20,293 nt of DNA from an uncultured Lachnospiraceae bacterium (GTDB taxonomy: Bacteria; Bacillota; Clostridia; Lachnospirales; Lachnospiraceae), in contig UQAW01000072.1 in NCBI GenBank assembly GCA_900539175.1, positions 1 to 20,293 of the forward strand, read 5' to 3'. Positions 14,090-20,293 of this stretch are shown here, piece after piece (positions within the stretch are counted from its first letter, which is position 1; the number at the start of each line of letters is the position of its first letter). A program made the translations under genes and the position numbers. The notes under the pieces were generated by a model. The model did no database searches. It was not told where the DNA came from and worked only from the letters and a program-made list of their open reading frames with translations.

Positions 14090-14105
14090 TTAAGAAATCT
14101 TAAGA
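14090..14105 (+). promoter_or_regulatory. Direct repeat TTAAGA-N4-TTAAGA, candidate response-regulator box
   Basis: Two exact TTAAGA copies begin at 14090 and 14100, one helical turn apart, with a degraded third (TCTTAG) ten bases on. Tandem repeats at 10-11 bp are the usual DNA sites of OmpR/PhoB-type regulators such as the one encoded just downstream. It lies about 55 bases upstream of the envelope-operon -35 and about 80 bases upstream of the regulator's putative -35. Control of either or both is inference. Confidence 0.45.
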
Positions 14106-14120
14106 GTTTTCTTAGCGCAA

Positions 14121-14147
14121 ACTAAAGATTTCTCTGATAATCTTGAA
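14121..14147. repeat. Inverted repeat in the divergent promoter region
   Basis: TCTCTGAT (14121-14128) and ATCAGAGA (14140-14147) are perfect 8-bp arms with an 11-base spacer. It could be an operator for a dimeric regulator or an RNA stem. No T tract follows, so it is not an obvious terminator. Confidence 0.4.
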
Positions 14148-14207
14148 CCATCAGAGAGGACCGAAAGAGCTCCGTCTGAAACTCTGGTAAAGTATGTGGT
14201 TTTACGT

Positions 14208-14213
14208 TATACT
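14208..14213 (+). promoter_or_regulatory. -10 element TATACT for the two-component operon
   Basis: TATACT lies 87 bases before the response-regulator start. The -35 position (14185-14190, TGGTAA) is poor, as in promoters that depend on an activator. This fits autoregulation through the direct repeat upstream, although the distance is larger than usual. Confidence 0.4.
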
Positions 14214-14300
14214 ATACGGGGTGCCAAAATACAGAAAAATGACGGCACTGCGTAAAAACAATCCGTGCGCGCGGAAGGAATAAAATGAGGTGAGGAATCA

Positions 14301-14996
14301 ATGATGAACATACTGGTATGTGATGATGACAAGGAAATTGTAGAGGCAATAGAGATCTATTTAAGTCAGGAGGGATACCATGTCCTGAAGGCCTATGATG
14401 GAATACAGGCGTTACAGATTATGGAGAAGGAGGATATTCAGCTTTTAGTGATTGACGTGATGATGCCCAAGCTGGACGGAATCCGTGCTACACTGAAGAT
14501 TCGCGAGAAGAGCGCCATACCGATTATTATATTGTCTGCAAAATCGGAAGATGTGGATAAGATTCTGGGATTGAATATTGGTGCTGATGATTATATGACG
14601 AAACCATTCAATCCGTTGGAACTGGTAGCCAGAGTGAAATCTCAGCTGCGGCGTTATACACAGCTTGGCAATATAGCGGCGGAGGAAGGGGAAAATATCT
14701 ATCAGGTGGGCGGACTTATGATCAATGATGATTTGAAAGAGGTCAGCGTTGAAGGGGAGCCTGTGAAACTGACGCCGATTGAATATAATATTTTGCTTCT
14801 ACTTGTAAAGAATCCGGGAAAAGTATTTTCGATTGAACAGATCTATGAGAGAATCTGGAATGAAGATGCGATCGGAGCAGATAATACGGTGGCGGTGCAT
14901 ATCCGTCATATCCGCGAGAAAATAGAAATTAATCCAAAGGAGCCGAGATACCTGAAAGTGGTTTGGGGAATCGGTTATAAAATAGAGAAAATGTAA
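14301..14996 (+). CDS. OmpR/PhoB-family response regulator
   Basis: The 231-residue protein has a receiver domain (about 2-120) with the acidic pocket D8-D10, phospho-acceptor Asp52 in VIDVMMP, Ser79 in ILSAK and Lys101 in TKPF. A C-terminal winged helix (about 132-231) is recognisable by VKLTPIEYNILLLL, the recognition-helix region NTVAVHIRHIREKIE and KVVWGIGYKIE. Phosphorylation by the kinase encoded downstream should promote dimer binding to direct repeats. TGAGGTGAGG is the ribosome site; the tandem ATGATG makes either Met possible. The kinase gene starts 43 bases downstream in the same operon. The promoter region contains a candidate binding site. Targets are unknown, though the divergent envelope operon is a plausible one. 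Confidence 0.96.
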   Translation: MMNILVCDDDKEIVEAIEIYLSQEGYHVLKAYDGIQALQIMEKEDIQLLVIDVMMPKLDGIRATLKIREKSAIPIIILSAKSEDVDKILGLNIGADDYMTKPFNPLELVARVKSQLRRYTQLGNIAAEEGENIYQVGGLMINDDLKEVSVEGEPVKLTPIEYNILLLLVKNPGKVFSIEQIYERIWNEDAIGADNTVAVHIRHIREKIEINPKEPRYLKVVWGIGYKIEKM

Positions 14997-15039
14997 GTTT
15001 TGCATAACAGCGGCGATTGCGTACAGAGAGGAGTTGTTT

Positions 15040-17739
15040 ATGGAAGAAGAAAAAACATTCAGCGTTGGGGAGAAAAAGGCCTTTTTTGGGATTCCCGCTA
15101 AATGTGCGGTTACTGCAGGTCAGATGATCTGCATCTTTCTCATGGTACTTTCACTGGGAATTCTGATGATTCTTGCGAACATCGGAGTATCCCTGGAGGA
15201 TATAGGAAGCAGTAAAAAATATACTGATACAGCAGATTGCGCCAGTCAGATGTTTGGATATATGGCAGATGTTTCCGGTAGACTTCGTGAAGCAAGAAGA
15301 TTTGAAAAAGACGGAGTGTTGAATGAGGAACTGCAAATTGATATCACAAATCTGGAAGCATTGAGGGAGTCTACGGCAATACTTGATGAATACGAGGTGA
15401 ATCCGGATACCGCTTATACATTAAGGCAGCTTCAGTTGTTGTATAATGATGATGGTGCGTACGAATTATCTGATCTCTATGATCGATATGAGCAGACGGA
15501 CTTTGGAACAGAGGGATACAGCGGATATGATGGCTATTACTATAGCCGCCTGAGCAAAGAGTATCTGGATGATGAGGGAACCGACTATGCAAGGCAGGAG
15601 GTGGAGGCAGCGGTAGCGGCTGCGTTGAGAACAGATGGTACAGCTGCAGAGCGTTCGGAGACATCTGTTAAATATGGTGTGGTACGTGATTCGGAAGAAG
15701 AAGCGGAAGAGTATGCAGAGCCTTTCCGTCTTACAGATTCAGAGATTGAACTTGCAAAACAAATTCAGGAACTGTCAGGAGAAAGTGTGACCACCTGTTC
15801 TGATGCATTTCTGTTTTTATTTGATCAGGGAAAGAAGATAGAATCTCAGGGAGAAAAGACGGTATCGGACAGTACATTGGCTGAATACGCTGCCAAAAAT
15901 AAAAATGAGGTATCTTTGCAGGAATTATACCAGGCGTTAGCGGAAGCGGTAAGTATCTGTAAGTATAATTACAGTACTTCAGAGCTATTGGAAAATATCT
16001 ATGTAAACAGCAATATCCGATTCTATATCAAAGACGGATACGGTAATATATATACCAATATCAATGAGTGGAGAAATAATCCTGAAACATTCGACCGGAA
16101 AAACAGCGATTTTGAGCTTTCCATGTGGTATCAGCGGAAAAATGGGATTATCACAGAGATGGAACAGACTGGGAAAGATACGGCTGCAGGTCGTCATCTG
16201 AAAAGTATCTACAGTGACCATGTTATGATTGACAAGGATGAGACGGTATTTCTTGGACTCGATACAGAGCTCCCGAATAATGACAGTATTTATCGGGCTG
16301 CAAGGAGTTATGATAAATATGTTCCGTGGATAAATGTACTTCTGGGCCTGGCAATTGGTTCTCTGATTTTGTGGCTGATTCTGGTTGTGCTCGGTACGAT
16401 ACAAAGCGGGCATAATGCCTGTGACAGGAAAATACAGTTATGTGCCATGGATCGCATGCCGACGGAGGTTGAAGGAGCGCTGATACTTATCTGCTGCAGT
16501 GCAGTGATTGCCTTAGCGTTCTGGGGGTTTGCTGCCTGCATTAATTATGAGGCTGCAGTGTGGATTCTGGTGTTGGAGTCTATATTGGCTGCGGCATGTT
16601 ATGGTATTTGTCTTATATTCTATTATAGTATTGTGCGCAGAATTAAGGGAAAAAATCTTTGGAGCAGCAGTTTGGTCCGCAGCATTCTCTCTATCTGTAA
16701 GGGGGTATATGCAGCCAGAAATACTTCTACGAGATTGATTCTGCTCTTTGGAGGATTCGTTCTGATGCATCTGATTTTATTGGGCGGCGTTGGAACGGTT
16801 CTGTGTCTGATTGTTGACGGATTGGTCTTACTGTATATGATTCGTGAAGCATCCGGAAGGCAGATTGTCATAGAGGGACTTCAGCAGATCGGCGCCGGTG
16901 ATCTGGACTATAAAGTAGATACAACAAATCTGATTGGTGATAATCTGGAACTGGCAGAGACGGTCAACCGTGTAGGTGACGGATTGCAGGCAGCGGTAAA
17001 GGAGCGGATGAAGAGTGAACGTCTGAAAGCAGATTTGATCACAAATGTATCGCATGATATCAAGACCCCGCTGACTTCTATCATCAATTATGTAGATCTT
17101 TTAAAAAGGGAAAACATACAGGATCCCAGGATTAAGGGATATATTGAGATATTGGATTCCAAATCCCAGCGTCTGAAACAATTGACGGAAGATCTGGTGG
17201 AAGCATCCAAGGTAAGCTCCGGTAATGTGAAGCTGGAATTTGTTACGCTGAACCTCAATGAACTGGTGCAGCAGATGAATGGTGAATTCGATGAAAGATT
17301 CAGTAACCGAAATCTGAGTGTGGTGATGAAGATGCCGAAGGAGTCACTCAGAATTTCCGCGGATGGACGAAGAATCTGGCGTGTATTGGAAAATCTTTAC
17401 GGAAATGCGGCAAAATACGCCATGCCCGGAACACGTGTATATGTGGAGACGGGAAAAAAAGATGGAAGAGTAATCTTTACGATGAAGAATATATCGGAGA
17501 ATCCACTGAACATTGAAGCAGAAGAGTTGACAGAGCGGTTTATACGCGGGGATGTGTCACGAAGCACGGAAGGGAGCGGACTGGGGCTTTCCATAGCACA
17601 GAATCTGACAAGGCTTCAGCATGGTACATTCGATATCTATCTGGATGGGGATCTGTTTAAAGTAACACTGACTTTTAGTGAGGTATGGGAAATTCCGAAA
17701 CCGAAACCTGAAATGGAAGCAGGAACACAGGAAAAATAG
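15040..17739 (+). CDS. Multi-pass membrane sensor histidine kinase
   Basis: The 899-residue kinase has a first membrane helix at about 22-48, a very large outer domain (about 49-427) and a cluster of about five more helices (about 428-453, 478-500, 505-531, and two between 564 and 600). A HAMP-like linker follows, then HisKA with His672 in VSHDIKTPLTS, and an ATPase domain with N-box ENLYGNAAKYA and G2 box GSGLGLSIA (about 845-853). The usual G1 DxGxG is absent: the position reads KNISENPL, a variant I have seen in related Firmicutes kinases. The outer domain has a tyrosine- and acid-rich stretch (about 140-185). I chose ATG 15040 because AGAGAGGAG precedes it at good spacing; the frame could also begin at TTG 15034. 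It partners the upstream regulator. Confidence 0.93.
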   Translation: MEEEKTFSVGEKKAFFGIPAKCAVTAGQMICIFLMVLSLGILMILANIGVSLEDIGSSKKYTDTADCASQMFGYMADVSGRLREARRFEKDGVLNEELQIDITNLEALRESTAILDEYEVNPDTAYTLRQLQLLYNDDGAYELSDLYDRYEQTDFGTEGYSGYDGYYYSRLSKEYLDDEGTDYARQEVEAAVAAALRTDGTAAERSETSVKYGVVRDSEEEAEEYAEPFRLTDSEIELAKQIQELSGESVTTCSDAFLFLFDQGKKIESQGEKTVSDSTLAEYAAKNKNEVSLQELYQALAEAVSICKYNYSTSELLENIYVNSNIRFYIKDGYGNIYTNINEWRNNPETFDRKNSDFELSMWYQRKNGIITEMEQTGKDTAAGRHLKSIYSDHVMIDKDETVFLGLDTELPNNDSIYRAARSYDKYVPWINVLLGLAIGSLILWLILVVLGTIQSGHNACDRKIQLCAMDRMPTEVEGALILICCSAVIALAFWGFAACINYEAAVWILVLESILAAACYGICLIFYYSIVRRIKGKNLWSSSLVRSILSICKGVYAARNTSTRLILLFGGFVLMHLILLGGVGTVLCLIVDGLVLLYMIREASGRQIVIEGLQQIGAGDLDYKVDTTNLIGDNLELAETVNRVGDGLQAAVKERMKSERLKADLITNVSHDIKTPLTSIINYVDLLKRENIQDPRIKGYIEILDSKSQRLKQLTEDLVEASKVSSGNVKLEFVTLNLNELVQQMNGEFDERFSNRNLSVVMKMPKESLRISADGRRIWRVLENLYGNAAKYAMPGTRVYVETGKKDGRVIFTMKNISENPLNIEAEELTERFIRGDVSRSTEGSGLGLSIAQNLTRLQHGTFDIYLDGDLFKVTLTFSEVWEIPKPKPEMEAGTQEK

Positions 17740-17742
17740 AAA

Positions 17743-17795
17743 TCAGCCGCGCTGGTCCGGTGTTATCCGGGAAAGCGCGGCTGACTTTTATTTTT
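17743..17795 (+). terminator. Terminator of the two-component operon
   Basis: An 11-bp GC-rich stem (TCAGCCGCGCT 17743-17753 with 17774-17784), with an inner CCGG/CCGG pairing, begins four bases after the kinase stop. It is followed by CTTTTATTTTT. The T tract overlaps the end of the convergent DUF624 gene. Confidence 0.9.
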
Positions 17796-18525
17796 CAGGA
17801 TCATCAGAAAAGCTTTTGTTTTCAGCAGTCGGTTCTTCTTCCAGTGCATCCATATGTGCGATGACAGCATCTTCTGTCTGCTCGTCATCTTCCGGCGGCA
17901 TGTAATTCTTGAAAATCTTATTTAAAAAGATGGAATTTATATAAGCCGTAGCTGAAAATCCAAACAGAACAATAAATAAAATATAAAAAGAAAAAACGGT
18001 AGCCGATACAGTTGTGCATAGCAGAAAGGGACCAATGATAACTGCCATCATAAGAATGGTGTACGGAAGATGGCGGATGGAGAATAGTAATGAGTTAAGT
18101 AGTGTATGTTTGATTGTATTATAAAATCTTGCCTGCGTGGGAAAAACATACAGCAGCACGAAGAGATACACCAGAAACATACAGTAGAAAATATACTTGA
18201 TATTAGCAATTACTCCGGTCATCATATGAGTGGAAAGGTATATATCAAGGCCCAGAAAAAGTCCGATCACCAGAAGAATCAGCCAGATGATGGTCGATTG
18301 TTTAAAGTTTTCTTTGAAAGATTTCCAGTAACTCCGGAAAGTATAGGATTCTTCATTCCTTGCCATCTTAATGGTGACATAGTGCATGGCTGTAAGATTA
18401 GTTCCGATGGTTACAACCGGAATACACATTATAATAAAGATAAAATTAAGGATCATTAAATCGAACAGCCTGCTCATAATCTGGGAAAATTTGCTGTCCA
18501 TGTTAAAAATACCGCCAAAACTCAT
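17788..18525 (-). CDS. DUF624 / YesL-family membrane protein
   Basis: The 245-residue protein matches my knowledge of the DUF624 (YesL-like) family: the MSFGGIFNMDSKFSQIMSRLFDLMILNFIFIIMCIPVVTIG start region, a conserved arginine/tryptophan SYWKSFKENFKQSTIIW loop (about 65-81), and further helices at about 82-100, 115-133, 155-185 and 186-205. The C-terminus is acidic and probably cytosolic (PPEDDEQTEDAV onward). The family often accompanies ABC sugar-transporter genes and its function is not established. ATG 18525 is chosen because AGGCAGGA lies just upstream and the conserved domain begins at this Met; the longer frame runs into a palindrome. The next gene is a sugar-importer ATPase, divergently oriented, consistent with a carbohydrate-uptake link. 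Confidence 0.88.
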   Translation of the reverse strand: MSFGGIFNMDSKFSQIMSRLFDLMILNFIFIIMCIPVVTIGTNLTAMHYVTIKMARNEESYTFRSYWKSFKENFKQSTIIWLILLVIGLFLGLDIYLSTHMMTGVIANIKYIFYCMFLVYLFVLLYVFPTQARFYNTIKHTLLNSLLFSIRHLPYTILMMAVIIGPFLLCTTVSATVFSFYILFIVLFGFSATAYINSIFLNKIFKNYMPPEDDEQTEDAVIAHMDALEEEPTAENKSFSDDPEK

Positions 18526-18563
18526 AAAATTCCTGCCTCTTTTCTTTTTATCATTAAGATGAA

Positions 18564-18587
18564 AGCGCCAAAAAGTATTTTGACGCT
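18564..18587. promoter_or_regulatory. Palindrome upstream of the DUF624 gene, candidate operator
   Basis: AGCGCCAAAA (18564-18573) and TTTTGACGCT (18578-18587) are 10-bp inverted arms with one mismatch and a 4-base spacer. The 24-base size suits a dimeric repressor site or a leader hairpin. It ends one base before the repeat-like element at 18589. Confidence 0.45.
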
Positions 18588-18588
18588 T

Positions 18589-18704
18589 ATGATACACGGA
18601 TTTCTCCTCGCTTTGTGCTCCCGAAATCCTAAAACATTCGAAATCCGCCCTATTCGGGCTACTTTCTCATGTTTTGCGCATCCCAAAGGTCATGCTTGTA
18701 TCAT
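18589..18704. repeat. Candidate 116-base intergenic repeat with short terminal inverted repeats
   Basis: ATGATACA (18589-18596) and TGTATCAT (18697-18704) bound a segment that contains an inner inverted pair CGGATTTC (18597-18604) with GAAATCCG (18640-18647) and a GCCC-TATTC-GGGC stem. I recall near-identical short intergenic sequences in Lachnospiraceae genomes, but cannot verify this here. It carries no plausible gene. It separates the divergent DUF624 and ABC-ATPase genes. Confidence 0.5.
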
Positions 18705-18979
18705 CATTATTAAAAAGTATAACGAATTTTGCGGGAAAAAGCAAATGAATTAAGCATAAACTGCCGTTTCGTCAATCTGCATACGAAATTTTATTTTGTT
18801 TGTTGAATCTGTCGGAATGGATATTGGGGCAAAGACAGGATAATCAGAATTGACAAAGGGTTTCAGCAAAATTTGTGAAATAATGGCATGGTGTAAATTT
18901 GGGTCTTTCGGTATACTAATACCAGAAGCAAAAGAGAGGGCAAGAGCAGCCCGGCTGATAATTTTAGGAGGAATTTAAA
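18705..18979 (+). promoter_or_regulatory. Promoter region of the sugar-importer ATPase gene
   Basis: TATACT (18912-18917) is the best -10, with a weak -35 at 18889-18894 (TGGTGT) and a 17-bp spacer. A perfect TTGACA at 18850-18855 lacks a -10 at 16-18 bp. I see no convincing CcpA cre site. The leader of about 55 bases ends in AGGAGGAAT. Confidence 0.4.
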
Positions 18980-20092
18980 ATGGCAAGTTTATCATTGCAG
19001 CATATTTATAAGAGATATCCGAACGGATTTGAAGCAGTAAAAGATTTCAACCTTGAAATTGAAGATAAAGAATTTATCATCTTTGTAGGACCTTCAGGAT
19101 GCGGTAAATCCACCACTCTTCGTATGGTTGCAGGACTGGAGGAGATTTCCGATGGTACACTGAAGATCGGTGATAAAGTTATGAACGATGTTGAGCCAAA
19201 GGACAGAGATATCGCAATGGTATTCCAGAACTACGCTCTGTATCCTCATATGACCGTATATGATAACATGGCATTTGGTCTGAAACTGAGAAAAGTGCCG
19301 AAAGATCAGATTGACAAGCAGGTAAGAGAAGCTGCTAAGATTCTGGATCTGGAAAAACTGTTGGATCGTAAACCGAAAGCTCTTTCCGGTGGACAGAGAC
19401 AGCGTGTTGCTATGGGACGTGCTATCGTGCGTGATCCTAAAGTATTCTTGATGGATGAGCCGCTGTCAAATCTGGATGCAAAACTTCGTGTACAGATGCG
19501 TACCGAAATTTCCAAACTGCATGAGAGACTGGGTGCAACAATCATCTATGTAACACATGACCAGACAGAGGCTATGACTCTTGGTACCAGAATCGTTGTT
19601 ATGAAGGACGGTGTTGTTCAGCAGGTTGATACACCTCAGAACCTTTACAATGCACCAGGAAATCTGTTTGTAGCAGGATTCATCGGATCTCCCCAGATGA
19701 ATTTCGTAGATGCGCAGGTTAAGGTAAAAGGAAATGATGTTACATTAACTGTTGGTAAATATACACTGAAACTGCCGGCATCCAAAGCAAAAGCGGTAAT
19801 TGACGGCGGATATGATGGAAAGACTGTTGTTATGGGTATTCGTCCGGAGAACGTAAGCGATTCTCAGATGATGATCGAGACATCCAAAGACAGTGTTGTA
19901 GAAGCTACAATCAACGTATATGAGTTGTTAGGTGCGGAAGTATTCCTGTACTTTGATGTTGAGGGATTCTCGATGACAGCACGTGTTGATCCTCGTACAA
20001 CCGCAAGAACCGGTGACAGAGTTAAATTTGCTCTGGATATGGAAAAAGTTCATCTGTTTGATAAAGAGACAGAACTTACAATCACAAACTAA
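18980..20092 (+). CDS. Sugar ABC importer ATPase, MsmX/UgpC/MalK type
   Basis: The 370-residue protein is a CUT1-type ATPase subunit. It has Walker A GPSGCGKST (37-45), Q-loop Gln83 in VFQNYALYPH, signature LSGGQ (135-139), Walker B VFLMDE (155-160), D-loop SNLDAK and switch His193 in THDQTEAM. A C-terminal MalK-like TOBE/OB regulatory domain (about 240-370, with GIRPENV) is present. It powers oligosaccharide uptake by dimerising under a pair of membrane permeases. No permease or binding-protein genes flank it and a terminator follows at once. It is therefore probably a stand-alone ATPase shared by several importers, as known for MsmX in Bacillus subtilis. AGGAGGAAT gives a strong start; base usage looks that of a well-expressed gene. 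Confidence 0.96.
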   Translation: MASLSLQHIYKRYPNGFEAVKDFNLEIEDKEFIIFVGPSGCGKSTTLRMVAGLEEISDGTLKIGDKVMNDVEPKDRDIAMVFQNYALYPHMTVYDNMAFGLKLRKVPKDQIDKQVREAAKILDLEKLLDRKPKALSGGQRQRVAMGRAIVRDPKVFLMDEPLSNLDAKLRVQMRTEISKLHERLGATIIYVTHDQTEAMTLGTRIVVMKDGVVQQVDTPQNLYNAPGNLFVAGFIGSPQMNFVDAQVKVKGNDVTLTVGKYTLKLPASKAKAVIDGGYDGKTVVMGIRPENVSDSQMMIETSKDSVVEATINVYELLGAEVFLYFDVEGFSMTARVDPRTTARTGDRVKFALDMEKVHLFDKETELTITN

Positions 20093-20114
20093 AATAGAGA
20101 AGTATGGGCTAAGG

Positions 20115-20143
20115 GGCTGCCGCAATTTTTGCGGCAGCCTTTT
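20115..20143 (+). terminator. Terminator of the ABC-ATPase gene
   Basis: A perfect 11-bp stem, GGCTGCCGCAA (20115-20125) with its complement at 20129-20139, has a 3-base T loop and is followed by TTTT. It lies 22 bases after the stop codon. Confidence 0.92.
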
Positions 20144-20225
20144 AGAATTTCAGCAGAAAAGTACTGCCAAAAGGAATAAATGCATTGCTAATTTTTTGAA
20201 AATACGGTATATTTACTATGAAAGT

Positions 20226-20287
20226 CCCGTACAGCAGCCATGACCCGGAGCGTGCTTGCACGCGCAGGGACATGGATATTGGACGGG
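20226..20287. repeat. GC-rich compound hairpin at the right edge
   Basis: Nested arms pair in order: CCCGT 20226-20230 with ACGGG 20283-20287, CCATG 20238-20242 with CATGG 20271-20275, CCC with GGG, and GCGTGC 20250-20255 with GCACGC 20258-20263. The unpaired stretches are short. It contrasts with the AT-rich surroundings and resembles small palindromic intergenic repeats that I associate with Lachnospiraceae. The function is unknown; it continues toward sequence outside the window. Confidence 0.6.
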
Positions 20288-20293
20288 CAAGCC

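Noticed and set aside
18559..18753. Open frame of 64 codons upstream of the ABC-ATPase gene
   Set aside because: It is a translation of the palindrome and repeat-like element without a ribosome site.
18850..18884. CcpA cre site upstream of the sugar-importer ATPase
   Set aside because: The best match around TGACAAAGGGTTTCA has the wrong length and lacks the central CG.
1..20293. CRISPR array, prophage, toxin-antitoxin, restriction or other defence system, tRNA or rRNA genes
   Set aside because: No regularly spaced direct repeats, phage structural genes, nuclease-methylase pairs, or tRNA/rRNA signatures were seen on either strand.

Overview
The window is a chromosomal segment of a moderately AT-rich, low-GC Gram-positive anaerobe. 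I read it as a gut Lachnospiraceae-type member of the Clostridia (Blautia/Ruminococcus/Dorea-like). The evidence is the strong AAGGAGG-type ribosome binding sites, sigma-A-like promoters, a stand-alone MsmX-type ABC ATPase, a TSCPD-domain protein, a DUF624 protein, and intergenic hairpin repeats of a style I associate with that family. The genus is inference; there is no rRNA or tRNA here.

Layout. Bases 1-54 are the right end of an IS200/IS605-type element whose body lies outside the window. A rhomboid protease (125-760, +) follows, overlapping tail-to-tail a small soluble histidine kinase (735-1391, -). A HIT hydrolase and an ECF-like sigma factor form a two-gene + operon (1579-2497), facing a stand-alone murG (2551-3615, -) across a hairpin. 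The 634-base gap 3616-4249 is the most unusual stretch. It holds a 162-base terminal-inverted-repeat hairpin element lying in the predicted murG leader, and on the other strand an apparent structured RNA followed by a terminator-like stem. Then come a beta-CASP metallo-beta-lactamase RNase-like gene (4250-5851, +), a lipoprotein with a TSCPD-domain gene (one - operon, 5935-7633), an MTA/SAH nucleosidase (7784-8482, +), an unknown membrane/coiled-coil protein (8581-9324, +) and glucose-6-phosphate isomerase (9423-10772, +).

From 13907 down to 10970 on the - strand there is a three-gene envelope operon: an acyltransferase-3 membrane protein, a GT39-like membrane glycosyltransferase and an 87-residue soluble protein of unknown role. 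Divergently transcribed is a two-component system (OmpR-type regulator 14301-14996 and an 899-residue multi-pass histidine kinase 15040-17739). The shared 393-base intergenic region carries a 10-bp-spaced direct repeat typical of OmpR/PhoB operators, so the regulator may control itself and/or the envelope operon (inference). The window closes with a DUF624/YesL protein (-), a second hairpin repeat, a solitary MsmX/UgpC-type sugar-importer ATPase (+) with its terminator, and a large GC-rich hairpin at the right edge.

No CRISPR array, prophage, toxin-antitoxin pair, restriction system or obvious defence island is present. The best candidates for something undescribed are the structured RNA at about 4011-4157, the repeat-derived leader of murG, the structured 3' region after pgi, and the envelope operon/two-component pair with its unknown 87-residue protein.
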